From Candidatus Woesebacteria bacterium (GTDB lineage: Bacteria; Patescibacteriota; Microgenomatia; UBA8517), in NCBI GenBank assembly GCA_026394855.1, contig JAPLZT010000016.1:1-5946 (forward strand): DNA of 5,946 nt, written 5' to 3'. Shown here one piece after another: positions 1 through 5,946 of the stretch. Position 1 is the stretch's first letter; the number at the start of each line of letters is the position of its first letter. The translations under genes were made by a program, and so were the position numbers. The notes beneath the pieces were generated by a model that was given only the letters and a program-made list of their open reading frames with translations, did not search any database and was not told the origin of the DNA.

Positions 1-2508
1 GGTTAAAGAGTTTTTGTTTTCGGTAATCGTAAAACCAAAATCTGATTCATTAATGTCAGGCGGAAGAACTTTTATTTTCATTCTTCTACATTCACTAACT
101 GCCAGCGAAATTTTATCTATATCTCCTTCTTCTGCGCTAAAAAGTGCGGTCATATATTCTACCGGGTAGTTTGCCTTCATGTAAGCGGTCTGGTAGGCAA
201 CTATTCCGTAGGATGCGGCATGAGCTTTATTAAATCCGTAAGATTGAAAAGGTTCGAATAATTTCCATAAATTTTCGGCAAAATCTTTTGTCTGGCCGTT
301 TTTAATTATCCCGTCCACAAATTTTTGTTTTTGTGCGGCCATTTCTTCAGGGATTTTCTTACCGACTGCTTTTCTGAATTTATCCGCTTCTTCCCAGGTA
401 TATCCGGCAAGATCCAAAGCACAGAATAAAAGATCATCCTGATATACAATTAGGCCAAAGGAAGCACCCAGAAATTTCTCCATTCTGGGGTCAAGATATT
501 TAACAAGCCTGGGGTTATGCTTTCTTTTAATGTATTCAGGAATTTGGGAGATAGGTCCCGGTCTATATAGAGCAACCATAGTCATAAGATCTTCAATTCT
601 TGTTGGCTTTAATTCTTTAAGATACTTTGTCATTCCGGATCCGCCAAGCTGAAAAACTCCCATTGTTTCACCAAGGGTGAGCATTTCGAAGGTTTTTTTG
701 TCGTCAAACGGAATGCTTCTTATATCAACCCTTTTTCCAGTAAGCTTTTCTACAATATCAACAGAAGAACCTAAAATCGAAAGATTTCTAATACCAAGAA
801 TATCGAATTTAATTAAGCCGACATCCTCACAGGCGTGCATTTCATACTGAGTGATAATCTTTTCCCCCGAAGGTTCCTTCTGAATTGGGGTAAACTCTGT
901 TAATTTTCCGGGCGCAACAACAACGCCTGCTGCATGAACCGAAATGTGTCTGGTGTTTCCTTCCACTTGCTTAGCTAAATCAATTACCAGTTTGGCATCG
1001 GAATCCGTATCGTAAAAGGTTTTAAGATCGGGGGTTTCATTTAAGGCTTTTTCAATAGTCATGGGAAAGCCCTGTGAACCAATGGGTATTAGTTTGGATA
1101 TTCTGTCTCCTATTGCATATGGATAGCCTAAAACGCGGGCTATATCGCGAACTGCTCCTCTTGCCAGCATTCTTCCGAATGTACAGATTTGGGCAACACT
1201 TTCTTTACCGTATTTTTCGGATATATAATTTATAATTTCTTCCCGTCTGTCATCGGCTACATCTAAATCAATATCAGGAGGAGAAGGTCTAAAAGGATTA
1301 AGAAACCTTTCAAATGGAAGATAGTAAGTTAAAGGATTAACTGTGGTAATTCCCAAGGTGTAGGATACCAAACTTCCTGCGGCAGAGCCTCTGGTATTTG
1401 TAATAATTCCTTTTTCATTTGCCCAATTGACCATATCCATAACAATCAAAAAATAAGGGGCATATCCTTTCTGACAAATAATTGTTAGTTCATGTTCAAG
1501 CCGCTCTTTTACTTCCTTTGAAAAATTGGGAATTTTTTCCTTAAGTTTTTCTCGAGCCTGTTCTCTTAAGTAATCGTCAGAGGTCTTTCCTTTTGGCAGG
1601 TCAAACTCCGGAAAAAACCACTTACCCAAGGGAATTTCGACGTTGCACTTTTCAGCTATCTTAACCGTGTTTTCGAGAGAGTCAGGAAAATCTTTAAATA
1701 AAAGACTCATTTCGAAGGGTGTCTTTATATAAAAATCAGGAGTATCAATATAGCGCATACGATTTGTGTCAGAGACTGTCTTTCCCGTTGCAATGCAGAC
1801 AAGAGCATCCTGGGCTCTGGCATCCTCCTTATTTACATAATGGGCATCATTTGTGGCAACAAGGGCAATCCCCAAATCCCGGCTTAATCTAATTACACCT
1901 TCTTCTACCTTTTTCGAGTTTTCGGAAACGGTAATTAGCGACCTTTTAATCTCTAAATTACTCGCATCCGTAACCCATTTATCAAAACCGTGTCTTTGAA
2001 TTTCCAGATAATAATCCTGACCAAACACATCTAAAAACCATTGCGCTGTTTTTTTGGCCTGTTTATAATCATCTTGAATTAAAGCCTGTCCGATTTCTCC
2101 CAGGGGGCAGGCAGATGTGCAAATAAGACCCTTGGAATACTTCTTCAAAGTTTCTCTATCGAAACGGGGTTTGTAATAATAACCGTCAAGGTGCGCCTCC
2201 GAGGTTAGTTTCATTAAATTTTTGTATCCGTCGTTGTTTTTAGCAAGCAAAATTAAATGAAAGTTTTGTCTATCCTTGGAAGTCATGTTTCCGGTAGTCA
2301 TGTAGCTTTCAATTCCGATAATTGGTTTTACACTTTGTTTTTTGGCTTCTTTAAAAAAATCTATAACACCATACATCGCGCCATGATCTGTAATGGCCAG
2401 AGCATCCATTCCTTGCTCTTTTACAAAAGAAAGTAAAGAAGAGGCATTAGATAATCCATCAAGAAGCGAATATTCTGTATGGACATGAAGATGCACAAAC
2501 TTAGCCAT
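1..2508 (-). CDS. dnaE: DNA polymerase III alpha subunit (DnaE), N-terminal 836 residues, truncated by window edge
   Basis: This is the replicative C-family DNA polymerase, the catalytic subunit that extends DNA at the fork. The N-terminal PHP domain (about 1-230) has HLHVHTEYS, ITDHG, GIE, SAC and NDAHY. Its likely metal ligands H8, H10, D17, H42, E67, H84, C134, D221 and H223 all look present, so a metal-dependent 3'-5' exonuclease is possible (inference). The palm has PDIDLD with D412 and D414, and KFDILG with D569; these align with the E. coli catalytic Asp triad. The fingers region includes ALYRPGP, AGYTWEEADKFRKAVGKK and KAHAASYG. The frame stays open to base 1, so the C-terminal helix-hairpin-helix, OB-fold and tau-binding parts lie outside the window. 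Several motifs depart from the usual consensus: NTRGSAAGS (usually PGRGSAAGS), QLGGSGM (QLESSGM) and YQDD (YQEQ). The ATG at 2508 puts the PHP motif at the usual distance from the N-terminus. It overlaps the preceding gene by 8 bases and has no clear Shine-Dalgarno sequence, which suggests translational coupling. Confidence 0.97.
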   Translation of the reverse strand, partial: MAKFVHLHVHTEYSLLDGLSNASSLLSFVKEQGMDALAITDHGAMYGVIDFFKEAKKQSVKPIIGIESYMTTGNMTSKDRQNFHLILLAKNNDGYKNLMKLTSEAHLDGYYYKPRFDRETLKKYSKGLICTSACPLGEIGQALIQDDYKQAKKTAQWFLDVFGQDYYLEIQRHGFDKWVTDASNLEIKRSLITVSENSKKVEEGVIRLSRDLGIALVATNDAHYVNKEDARAQDALVCIATGKTVSDTNRMRYIDTPDFYIKTPFEMSLLFKDFPDSLENTVKIAEKCNVEIPLGKWFFPEFDLPKGKTSDDYLREQAREKLKEKIPNFSKEVKERLEHELTIICQKGYAPYFLIVMDMVNWANEKGIITNTRGSAAGSLVSYTLGITTVNPLTYYLPFERFLNPFRPSPPDIDLDVADDRREEIINYISEKYGKESVAQICTFGRMLARGAVRDIARVLGYPYAIGDRISKLIPIGSQGFPMTIEKALNETPDLKTFYDTDSDAKLVIDLAKQVEGNTRHISVHAAGVVVAPGKLTEFTPIQKEPSGEKIITQYEMHACEDVGLIKFDILGIRNLSILGSSVDIVEKLTGKRVDIRSIPFDDKKTFEMLTLGETMGVFQLGGSGMTKYLKELKPTRIEDLMTMVALYRPGPISQIPEYIKRKHNPRLVKYLDPRMEKFLGASFGLIVYQDDLLFCALDLAGYTWEEADKFRKAVGKKIPEEMAAQKQKFVDGIIKNGQTKDFAENLWKLFEPFQSYGFNKAHAASYGIVAYQTAYMKANYPVEYMTALFSAEEGDIDKISLAVSECRRMKIKVLPPDINESDFGFTITENKNSLT
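2501..2508 (-). other. 8-base overlap between GGDEF gene stop and dnaE start
   Basis: On the minus strand ATGGCTAA contains the dnaE ATG and, in another frame, the TAA that ends the upstream GGDEF gene. The bases before the dnaE ATG are A-rich and lack an AGGAGG-like site. Ribosomes finishing the upstream gene could therefore re-initiate here; that is an inference from spacing. Confidence 0.85.
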
Positions 2509-3010
2509 TTTTGTGTAATTTTTTCATTTTATACATAGCATTGTCAGCATCTTCTAGTGTGGTTCCAATCCCAACACTAATTTTTATATCCCCCGCATTT
2601 TCCAACAACCTATCCTTCATTTTGTTTGCCTCATCTAACCCGGTCGCGGGTAAACAAATTGTAAATTCATCACCGCCATATCTTGCTATTAAATCTGATT
2701 GTCTTCCAATTTTCGTAAGAATTTTTGAAAATCCTTTCAAAATATCATCCCCCGCATCATGTCCTTTAGTATCATTTGTGGTTTTTAAATCATCAAGATC
2801 GATGAAAATGAACGAAACATTCTCGCCAGTTCGTTCACCATGTTTTAAATATTCAGAAACTTTTTGGTTCCATCCATTTCTGTTTAGCAAACCCGTCAAA
2901 TTATCTGATAAACTTTCACCTGCTAATTCCCTTCTGGTTTTATATCCCCGAAATCTTAACCCACTGGCTAATTTAACAGACTTTCTTAAAGAATCTACAC
3001 CTTCCGTCAT
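2501..3010 (-). CDS. Minimal single-domain GGDEF diguanylate cyclase
   Basis: This 169-residue protein would condense two GTP into the second messenger cyclic di-GMP. Residues about 36-169 form a complete GGDEF domain: [12 protein letters not shown] (36-47), FIDLDDLK (69-76), the ND/GHDAGD block (79-88), RYGGDEF (110-116) and SVGIG...[11 protein letters not shown] (145-164). Likely metal and GTP ligands D71, N79, D88 and the GGDEF acidic pair are present. An RxxD inhibitory site (R103-D106) lies exactly five residues before GGDEF, so feedback inhibition by c-di-GMP is expected from family knowledge. The first 35 residues are basic and probably helical. There is no membrane segment, PAS, GAF or receiver domain, so the protein looks cytosolic and its input signal is unknown. 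It overlaps gatB by 4 bases and dnaE by 8. The start codon has no Shine-Dalgarno sequence and is probably reached by coupling from gatB. Function is confident; what it controls is not visible. Confidence 0.93.
   Translation of the reverse strand: MTEGVDSLRKSVKLASGLRFRGYKTRRELAGESLSDNLTGLLNRNGWNQKVSEYLKHGERTGENVSFIFIDLDDLKTTNDTKGHDAGDDILKGFSKILTKIGRQSDLIARYGGDEFTICLPATGLDEANKMKDRLLENAGDIKISVGIGTTLEDADNAMYKMKKLHKNG
3007..3010 (-). other. ATGA stop-start overlap between gatB and the GGDEF gene
   Basis: The minus-strand ATGA holds the GGDEF start (ATG) and the gatB stop (TGA). This classic 4-base overlap indicates that both genes are on one mRNA and that translation is probably coupled. The upstream bases are A/T only, with no ribosome-binding site. 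Confidence 0.9.
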
Positions 3011-4383
3011 AAATTTTTATTTAATAACTCGCTTACCAACTTTATATCACCCGTTCCCTTTAATTTCTTTTGGACTTGGCCTATTAAAAATCCTAATATT
3101 TGCCCTTTCCCGTTTTTGTAATCTTCATAGGGTTTTTTGTTTTCTTCAATTACGTTTCTAACTGCTCTTTCGACTTCACTTTTGTCTGCGTACTCTACTT
3201 TAGTCAACTTTAATATTTTTGCAATATCAAATTTTTTATTAATTATTAAATCTGCAATCGTCTTTGGGCTAAAGTCTTTTACTGTTTTTACAGCCCGCTC
3301 GAAGTAGTCGGCTTTTTCTACATCACTAATTAATATCTCTATATAATCTTCAGGTAATTGATATGTTTCTTCAAATCTTTTTCTTTTTTGGTTTGGCAAT
3401 TCCGGAATTTGCAATTTGAGATTTGAGATTTGTAATTTGCTTATTCTAATGGGCGGTATATCCGGTTCCGGGAAATATCTGTAATCCTTAGCTTCCTCCT
3501 TTACCCTTTGGGAGAAAGTTTTTCCGGTTTTTTCATTGTATCCTCTCGTTTCCTGAATAACTTTCTCTCCTTTAGTCAGGAGTTCTTTTTGTCTTTCAAT
3601 TTCGGAATTTATTGCATTTCCTAAAAACCTAAAAGAATTTATGTTTTTAAGTTCTACTTTGTAGTTAGGTAAGCTTCCATCGGAAGAAAGAGAAATATTA
3701 GCTTCTAAACGCATGGAACCTTTCTCCATATCCGCGTTTGAAATACTCAAATATCTTGCAGTTAGTTGGACTTCTTTCAAAAAAGAGGAAACTGTCTCCG
3801 CATCATGAAAATCCGGTTCCGTTACAAGTTCCATTAAGGCAACTCCCGAACGGTTAAAATCAATTAGCGTCTTTCCTTCCTGATGAACAAGTTTTGCTGT
3901 ATCTTCTTCTAAGTGAATTCTTGTAATAAGTTTATCCCCCTTCGCGAAATACCTCGGGCGTAAGCCCGTAGATGAGAGCGAAGAGTTTTTCGCTTCGGAG
4001 GGATTCCGCTCCCGACGAAGCATGGGGAGAAGATACCCCGACCGTAAGGTCGAGGGAGCTTCATCTAAACTTTGTCCACAAAGGGGTAAATCATATTGAG
4101 AAATTTGGTAGCCTTTGGGAAGGTCCGGGTAGAAATAATGCTTTCTGTCAAATTTAGAAAAAGAATTAATTTTGCAGTTAAAAGCCATACCAAACTTAAT
4201 AACAGAGTTAATTGCTTCGGAATTTGCAAAAGGAAGTGCCCCAGGAAGACCTAAACAAATGGGACAATTTTGTGTATTAGGAATTTTACCAAAATGGTCT
4301 GGAGAACAGCCGCAAAACATTTTTGTTTTGGTTGATAACTCAATATGCACTTCTAAACCAATGATGGGTATTAATTTACTCAT
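3007..4383 (-). CDS. gatB: Aspartyl/glutamyl-tRNA amidotransferase subunit B, with an in-frame palindromic insertion
   Basis: GatB is the kinase/transamidase subunit of GatCAB. It activates mischarged Glu-tRNA-Gln or Asp-tRNA-Asn and amidates it with ammonia delivered from GatA. The 458-residue protein shows [10 protein letters not shown] (7-16), four zinc-type cysteines (C24, C26, C40, C43), [28 protein letters not shown] (about 153-164), [29 protein letters not shown] and [12 protein letters not shown]. The C-terminal tail domain ends with [15 protein letters not shown]. The ATG at 4383 matches the family N-terminus and has an AGGA 10 bases upstream. An in-frame ATG at 4449 would add 22 unlikely residues overlapping the MFS gene. 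Three oddities stand out. About 45 residues (104-148) are encoded by a G+C-rich hairpin element where relatives have a loop of about 15. A heptamer array encodes the segment before PELP. The helical tail appears some 50 residues shorter than in Bacillus GatB (from memory). No gatA or gatC is in the window. Confidence 0.97.
   Translation of the reverse strand: MSKLIPIIGLEVHIELSTKTKMFCGCSPDHFGKIPNTQNCPICLGLPGALPFANSEAINSVIKFGMAFNCKINSFSKFDRKHYFYPDLPKGYQISQYDLPLCGQSLDEAPSTLRSGYLLPMLRRERNPSEAKNSSLSSTGLRPRYFAKGDKLITRIHLEEDTAKLVHQEGKTLIDFNRSGVALMELVTEPDFHDAETVSSFLKEVQLTARYLSISNADMEKGSMRLEANISLSSDGSLPNYKVELKNINSFRFLGNAINSEIERQKELLTKGEKVIQETRGYNEKTGKTFSQRVKEEAKDYRYFPEPDIPPIRISKLQISNLKLQIPELPNQKRKRFEETYQLPEDYIEILISDVEKADYFERAVKTVKDFSPKTIADLIINKKFDIAKILKLTKVEYADKSEVERAVRNVIEENKKPYEDYKNGKGQILGFLIGQVQKKLKGTGDIKLVSELLNKNL
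3405..3439 (-). repeat. Five tandem 7-base repeats (CAAATNN) inside gatB
   Basis: On the minus strand the unit CAAAT plus two variable bases (TA, CT, CT, TG, TC in transcript order) repeats five times without a gap. It encodes most of the stretch [11 protein letters not shown], just before the conserved PELP of GatB. Three units equal seven codons, so the array stays in frame. The distance between the family landmarks PDIPP and PELP matches what I recall for Bacillus GatB, so the array appears to have replaced residues rather than added them. Confidence 0.85.
3949..3968 (+). repeat. Hairpin module copy 1 of the gatB palindromic element
   Basis: The 20-base plus-strand module is ATACCTCGGGCGTAAGCCCG: a five-base ATACC lead, one variable base, then a 5-bp stem closed by a GTAA loop. 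It matches copy 2 (4033-4052) at 15 of 20 positions. On the plus strand the loop reads as a GNRA-type tetraloop. Confidence 0.8.
4033..4052 (+). repeat. Hairpin module copy 2 of the gatB palindromic element
   Basis: The module reads ATACCCCGACCGTAAGGTCG. Compared with copy 1, stem pairs 9/18 and 10/17 change from G-C and G-C to A-T and C-G, so all five stem pairs are kept. It starts 84 bases after copy 1, a multiple of three, so both copies are read in the same phase of gatB. Confidence 0.8.
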
Positions 4384-4390
4384 GCTTAAA

Positions 4391-5635
4391 TTATCCTGAC
4401 AAAAACCTGTCACCATATTTTTTTGAAACAATATAAATAGAAATTGCAACCGACGATATTAGAAAAAGGAAAAATCTAACACCTAAAATTTCTACAATGC
4501 TTCCTGCAAAAACAACCGGTACGACTGAAAGTACTGCAACCAAAAACCAAAAGTTTCCAAAAACCCGTCCCCTTAGCTCTTTGGGTGTCCACTCCTGAAG
4601 GTATGTTTGCGAAGGAATAATCACGCCAAAAAAGGAAAGGCCAAGAAGCATAATCGACAAGAAAGATAAAATAACCCTGAAATAGTAAGGTAAGGTTGGA
4701 ATAATAAATGTAAATACCAATATAATGATTCCTATTATCAGAAGCGAATTATCAATTATCCTTTTTTTCCTCCAGCCTCTAGCAATAAGTTTAGGTAAAA
4801 GCATTGCTCCTAAAATCGCTCCGATTCCTGCAGGAACTAACAGATAAATACCGGCTGTATTAAGAGGAATTGACAGTAAGTTTTTGGCAATAATCGGTAC
4901 TTCCACAATAGAAATTTGTAAAGCTACCTGAAAACAAATAAGCATGAGTACGGGGGTAAAGACTTTTCTTTCGTTTTTAATAAATTGATAGCCTTCAAAA
5001 ATGTGACGGAAAAACTTAGTTACAGCTTCCTCAAATTGTTTGGGGACTTTATTTCCGCTTGTAAGTTTCGGAAGGAAAATCGTACTTATAAAAGCAACGA
5101 AAAGAAAGAACGAACAAACAAAAAGAGTGTTATTAAATCCCAAATAGTGCTTTATAAGTCCCGCAACTCCGAATCCTAAAATTAAAGATCCCTGCTGGGT
5201 TAGGAAAAAAAGGCTATTTCCCTGAGTTAGTTTTTCTTTAGGCAAAATGGAAGGAAGAGAGGCTGCCTCAGCGGGAACATAAAATTGATTCAAAAGTGAA
5301 TAAATAAATACAACTTCATAAAGAATAAAAATATTGGCGTGGGGAAATATGGCGTAGAGCAAAATTGTTAAAGCCTGAAGAAAATTTGTAATAAAAAGCA
5401 CTTTTCTTTTATCGGTTAAATCAACGATTGCTGAAGCAAAAGGTCCAATGAGAATTGCAGGAAGTGAATAAGCTACCCACAGAAGTGATGTAGAAATTGC
5501 AGACCCCGTTACCTCAAAAAGCTTAATCAAAAAAACAAAGTTCATTATGTTTATGCTTAGTTGAGAAAGAATTTGAGAAACCCAAAGAAATCTAAAATTC
5601 CTATTATTTATTACAGGTTTAAATTCATTAATCAT
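4391..5635 (-). CDS. MFS transporter, probable drug/metabolite:H+ antiporter of the DHA3 (EntS-like) type
   Basis: This integral membrane protein of 414 residues has about twelve hydrophobic helices in two halves, joined by a basic, hydrophilic central loop (about 190-220, with [19 protein letters not shown]). The N-terminus [20 protein letters not shown] is typical of the DHA3/MFS_3 group. A motif A-like loop follows helix 2 (G64 to K78, ending VDLTDKRK), and the second half carries [10 protein letters not shown] (about 351-360). From the family, proton-driven export of small molecules is likely, but the substrate cannot be read from sequence. The start is uncertain: ATG at 5635 is used here, while an in-frame TTG at 5653 would add six residues. 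Neither has a clear ribosome-binding site. The stop lies 7 bases before the gatB ATG, and the upstream gene ends 28 bases (or 10 from the TTG) before it, which indicates an operon. The product has no obvious link to GatB or DnaE. Confidence 0.88.
   Translation of the reverse strand: MINEFKPVINNRNFRFLWVSQILSQLSINIMNFVFLIKLFEVTGSAISTSLLWVAYSLPAILIGPFASAIVDLTDKRKVLFITNFLQALTILLYAIFPHANIFILYEVVFIYSLLNQFYVPAEAASLPSILPKEKLTQGNSLFFLTQQGSLILGFGVAGLIKHYLGFNNTLFVCSFFLFVAFISTIFLPKLTSGNKVPKQFEEAVTKFFRHIFEGYQFIKNERKVFTPVLMLICFQVALQISIVEVPIIAKNLLSIPLNTAGIYLLVPAGIGAILGAMLLPKLIARGWRKKRIIDNSLLIIGIIILVFTFIIPTLPYYFRVILSFLSIMLLGLSFFGVIIPSQTYLQEWTPKELRGRVFGNFWFLVAVLSVVPVVFAGSIVEILGVRFFLFLISSVAISIYIVSKKYGDRFLSG
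4394..4397 (-). promoter_or_regulatory. Ribosome-binding site of gatB (AGGA)
   Basis: AGGA on the minus strand lies 10 bases before the ATG at 4383, inside the last two sense codons of the MFS gene. It supports the 4383 start over the upstream in-frame ATG at 4449 and ties gatB translation to the end of the transporter gene. The spacing is slightly long. Confidence 0.6.
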
Positions 5636-5663
5636 AAACGTAGTTTGTGACAAGCTTTGCTTA

Positions 5664-5946
5664 TCATATCAAATCCCTAAATCCTATTGTAGCAAAACAA
5701 CCTCCAATAGATACTTTTGCTGGTTTTATGGTAATGTATTTTTTGTTCTCCTTTAAGTATAGATATACATCACCCGTTTGAAAATAGAGGGTGAATGAAT
5801 TGGCAATAATGATTGATCTAACAAATTTTAGTCCATTTCCCCGGGCTTCCGGATACCGGCCGGATATTGTTTCAGTAAACGCTACTTTCAATGCCTCTGC
5901 TGCGTTATTTAATTCTGGTCGTATGCGTTTTAGGGTAGTCAAGATC
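5664..5946 (-). CDS. C-terminal fragment of a possible GHKL (HATPase-like) ATP-binding protein
   Basis: Only the last 93 residues are visible; the frame is open to the right edge, so the true start lies outside and the TTG at 5942 is probably internal. The segment ALKVAFTETISGR is followed by ARGNGLKFVRSIII, then alternating hydrophobic strands (FTLYFQTGDVYLYL) and a final GGCFATIGF. This order resembles the end of stand-alone HATPase_c domains: an S-x-R lid, a G-x-G-L box followed by a helix, a strand pair with (S/T)G, then a G-G-x-x-x-x-I strand. In such proteins RGxGL contacts ATP phosphates. The N-terminal Asn box and DxGxG motif are not in view, so the call rests on remembered pattern only. 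Alternatives are a divergent histidine-kinase end or an unrelated family. It ends just upstream of the transporter on the same strand and probably shares its transcript. Confidence 0.45.
   Translation of the reverse strand, partial: ILTTLKRIRPELNNAAEALKVAFTETISGRYPEARGNGLKFVRSIIIANSFTLYFQTGDVYLYLKENKKYITIKPAKVSIGGCFATIGFRDLI

Larger units (their letters stand above)
3940..4068. repeat. In-frame multi-hairpin palindromic element within gatB
   Basis: A chain of short inverted repeats fills this segment. Plus-strand positions are: TTCGCGAA 3941-3948; CGGGC-GTAA-GCCCG 3955-3968; GCGAA/TTCGC 3978-3993; a longer interrupted stem with CTTC/GAAG and GGAG/CTCC arms 3993-4020; GGGG/CCCC 4024-4039; CGACC-GTAA-GGTCG 4039-4052. 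GATGA (3971-3975) can also pair with TCATC (4061-4065) to enclose the middle hairpins. By hand count, 58 of 100 bases in 3951-4050 are G or C, against 15 of 60 in 4141-4200 and 24 of 60 in 3841-3900. The segment has no stop in the gatB frame and encodes a Ser/Pro/Arg-rich stretch between conserved GatB motifs. The boundaries are approximate. There is no transposase or obvious target duplication, so the mode of spread is unknown. Confidence 0.82.

Noticed and set aside
2511..3161. Plus-strand open frame of 216 codons
   Set aside because: It is antisense to the GGDEF gene and the end of gatB, both of which have clear family motifs. Its product is an unrecognised Ser/Pro/Phe-rich translation.
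3405..3439. CRISPR-like repeat array
   Set aside because: The units are 7 bases long with no spacers and are read as protein within gatB.
3940..4068. Rho-independent terminator or attenuator in gatB
   Set aside because: The hairpins are not followed by a U-tract in the direction of gatB transcription, and coding continues in frame for over 900 bases.
3940..4068. Self-splicing intron or intein in gatB
   Set aside because: At about 130 bases it is too short, it has no splice motifs, and the frame is continuous through it.
3972..4157. Plus-strand open frame of 61 codons starting in the palindromic element
   Set aside because: It lies wholly opposite gatB and its first half is just the element read in another frame. 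It has no ribosome-binding site or family resemblance.
4172..4399. Plus-strand open frame of 75 codons
   Set aside because: It is opposite the conserved zinc-binding N-terminus of GatB, and nothing in its translation is recognisable.
4384..4449. Upstream extension of gatB by 22 residues
   Set aside because: The family begins a few residues before GLEVH. The extension overlaps the MFS coding end, while 4383 has an AGGA and a normal N-terminus.
4985..5179. Plus-strand open frame of 64 codons
   Set aside because: It is a Lys/Ser-rich antisense shadow of the MFS gene.

Overview
The window is AT-rich bacterial DNA in which every credible gene lies on the minus strand. Reading in the direction of transcription (from high to low coordinates), the order is: the C-terminal end of a possible GHKL-type ATP-binding protein, a 12-helix MFS transporter, gatB (Asp/Glu-tRNA amidotransferase subunit B), a minimal GGDEF diguanylate cyclase, and dnaE (DNA polymerase III alpha), which runs off the left edge. 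Gaps are 28 bases or less and two junctions overlap (4 and 8 bases). The window is therefore best read as the middle of one long co-transcribed unit. No promoter or terminator is visible, no stretch above 30 bases is non-coding, and no tRNA, rRNA, CRISPR array or transposase was seen.

The style points to the Candidate Phyla Radiation (Patescibacteria), perhaps Microgenomates. DnaE carries divergent versions of normally conserved motifs (NTRGSAAGS, QLGGSGM, YQDD), GatB has a shortened tail domain, and the genes are packed tightly with weak or absent ribosome-binding sites. This placement is an inference from remembered family patterns, not from a search.

GatB charges tRNA-Gln/tRNA-Asn indirectly and DnaE replicates the chromosome. 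The GGDEF protein between them would make cyclic di-GMP and has an intact product-inhibition site. The MFS protein is probably an exporter. No single pathway links these genes; they look like housekeeping genes sharing a transcript.

The most unusual feature is inside gatB. At about 3940-4068 a G+C-rich, multi-hairpin segment interrupts the conserved catalytic domain in frame and adds roughly 30-40 residues. It contains two copies of a 20-base hairpin module that differ by two fully compensatory base-pair changes. It is open in the gatB frame and also fully open in one frame of the opposite strand. This resembles the behaviour of Rickettsia palindromic elements but is a different sequence. A second oddity in the same gene is a 5 x 7-base tandem array at 3405-3439, which has replaced a family segment without changing its length.
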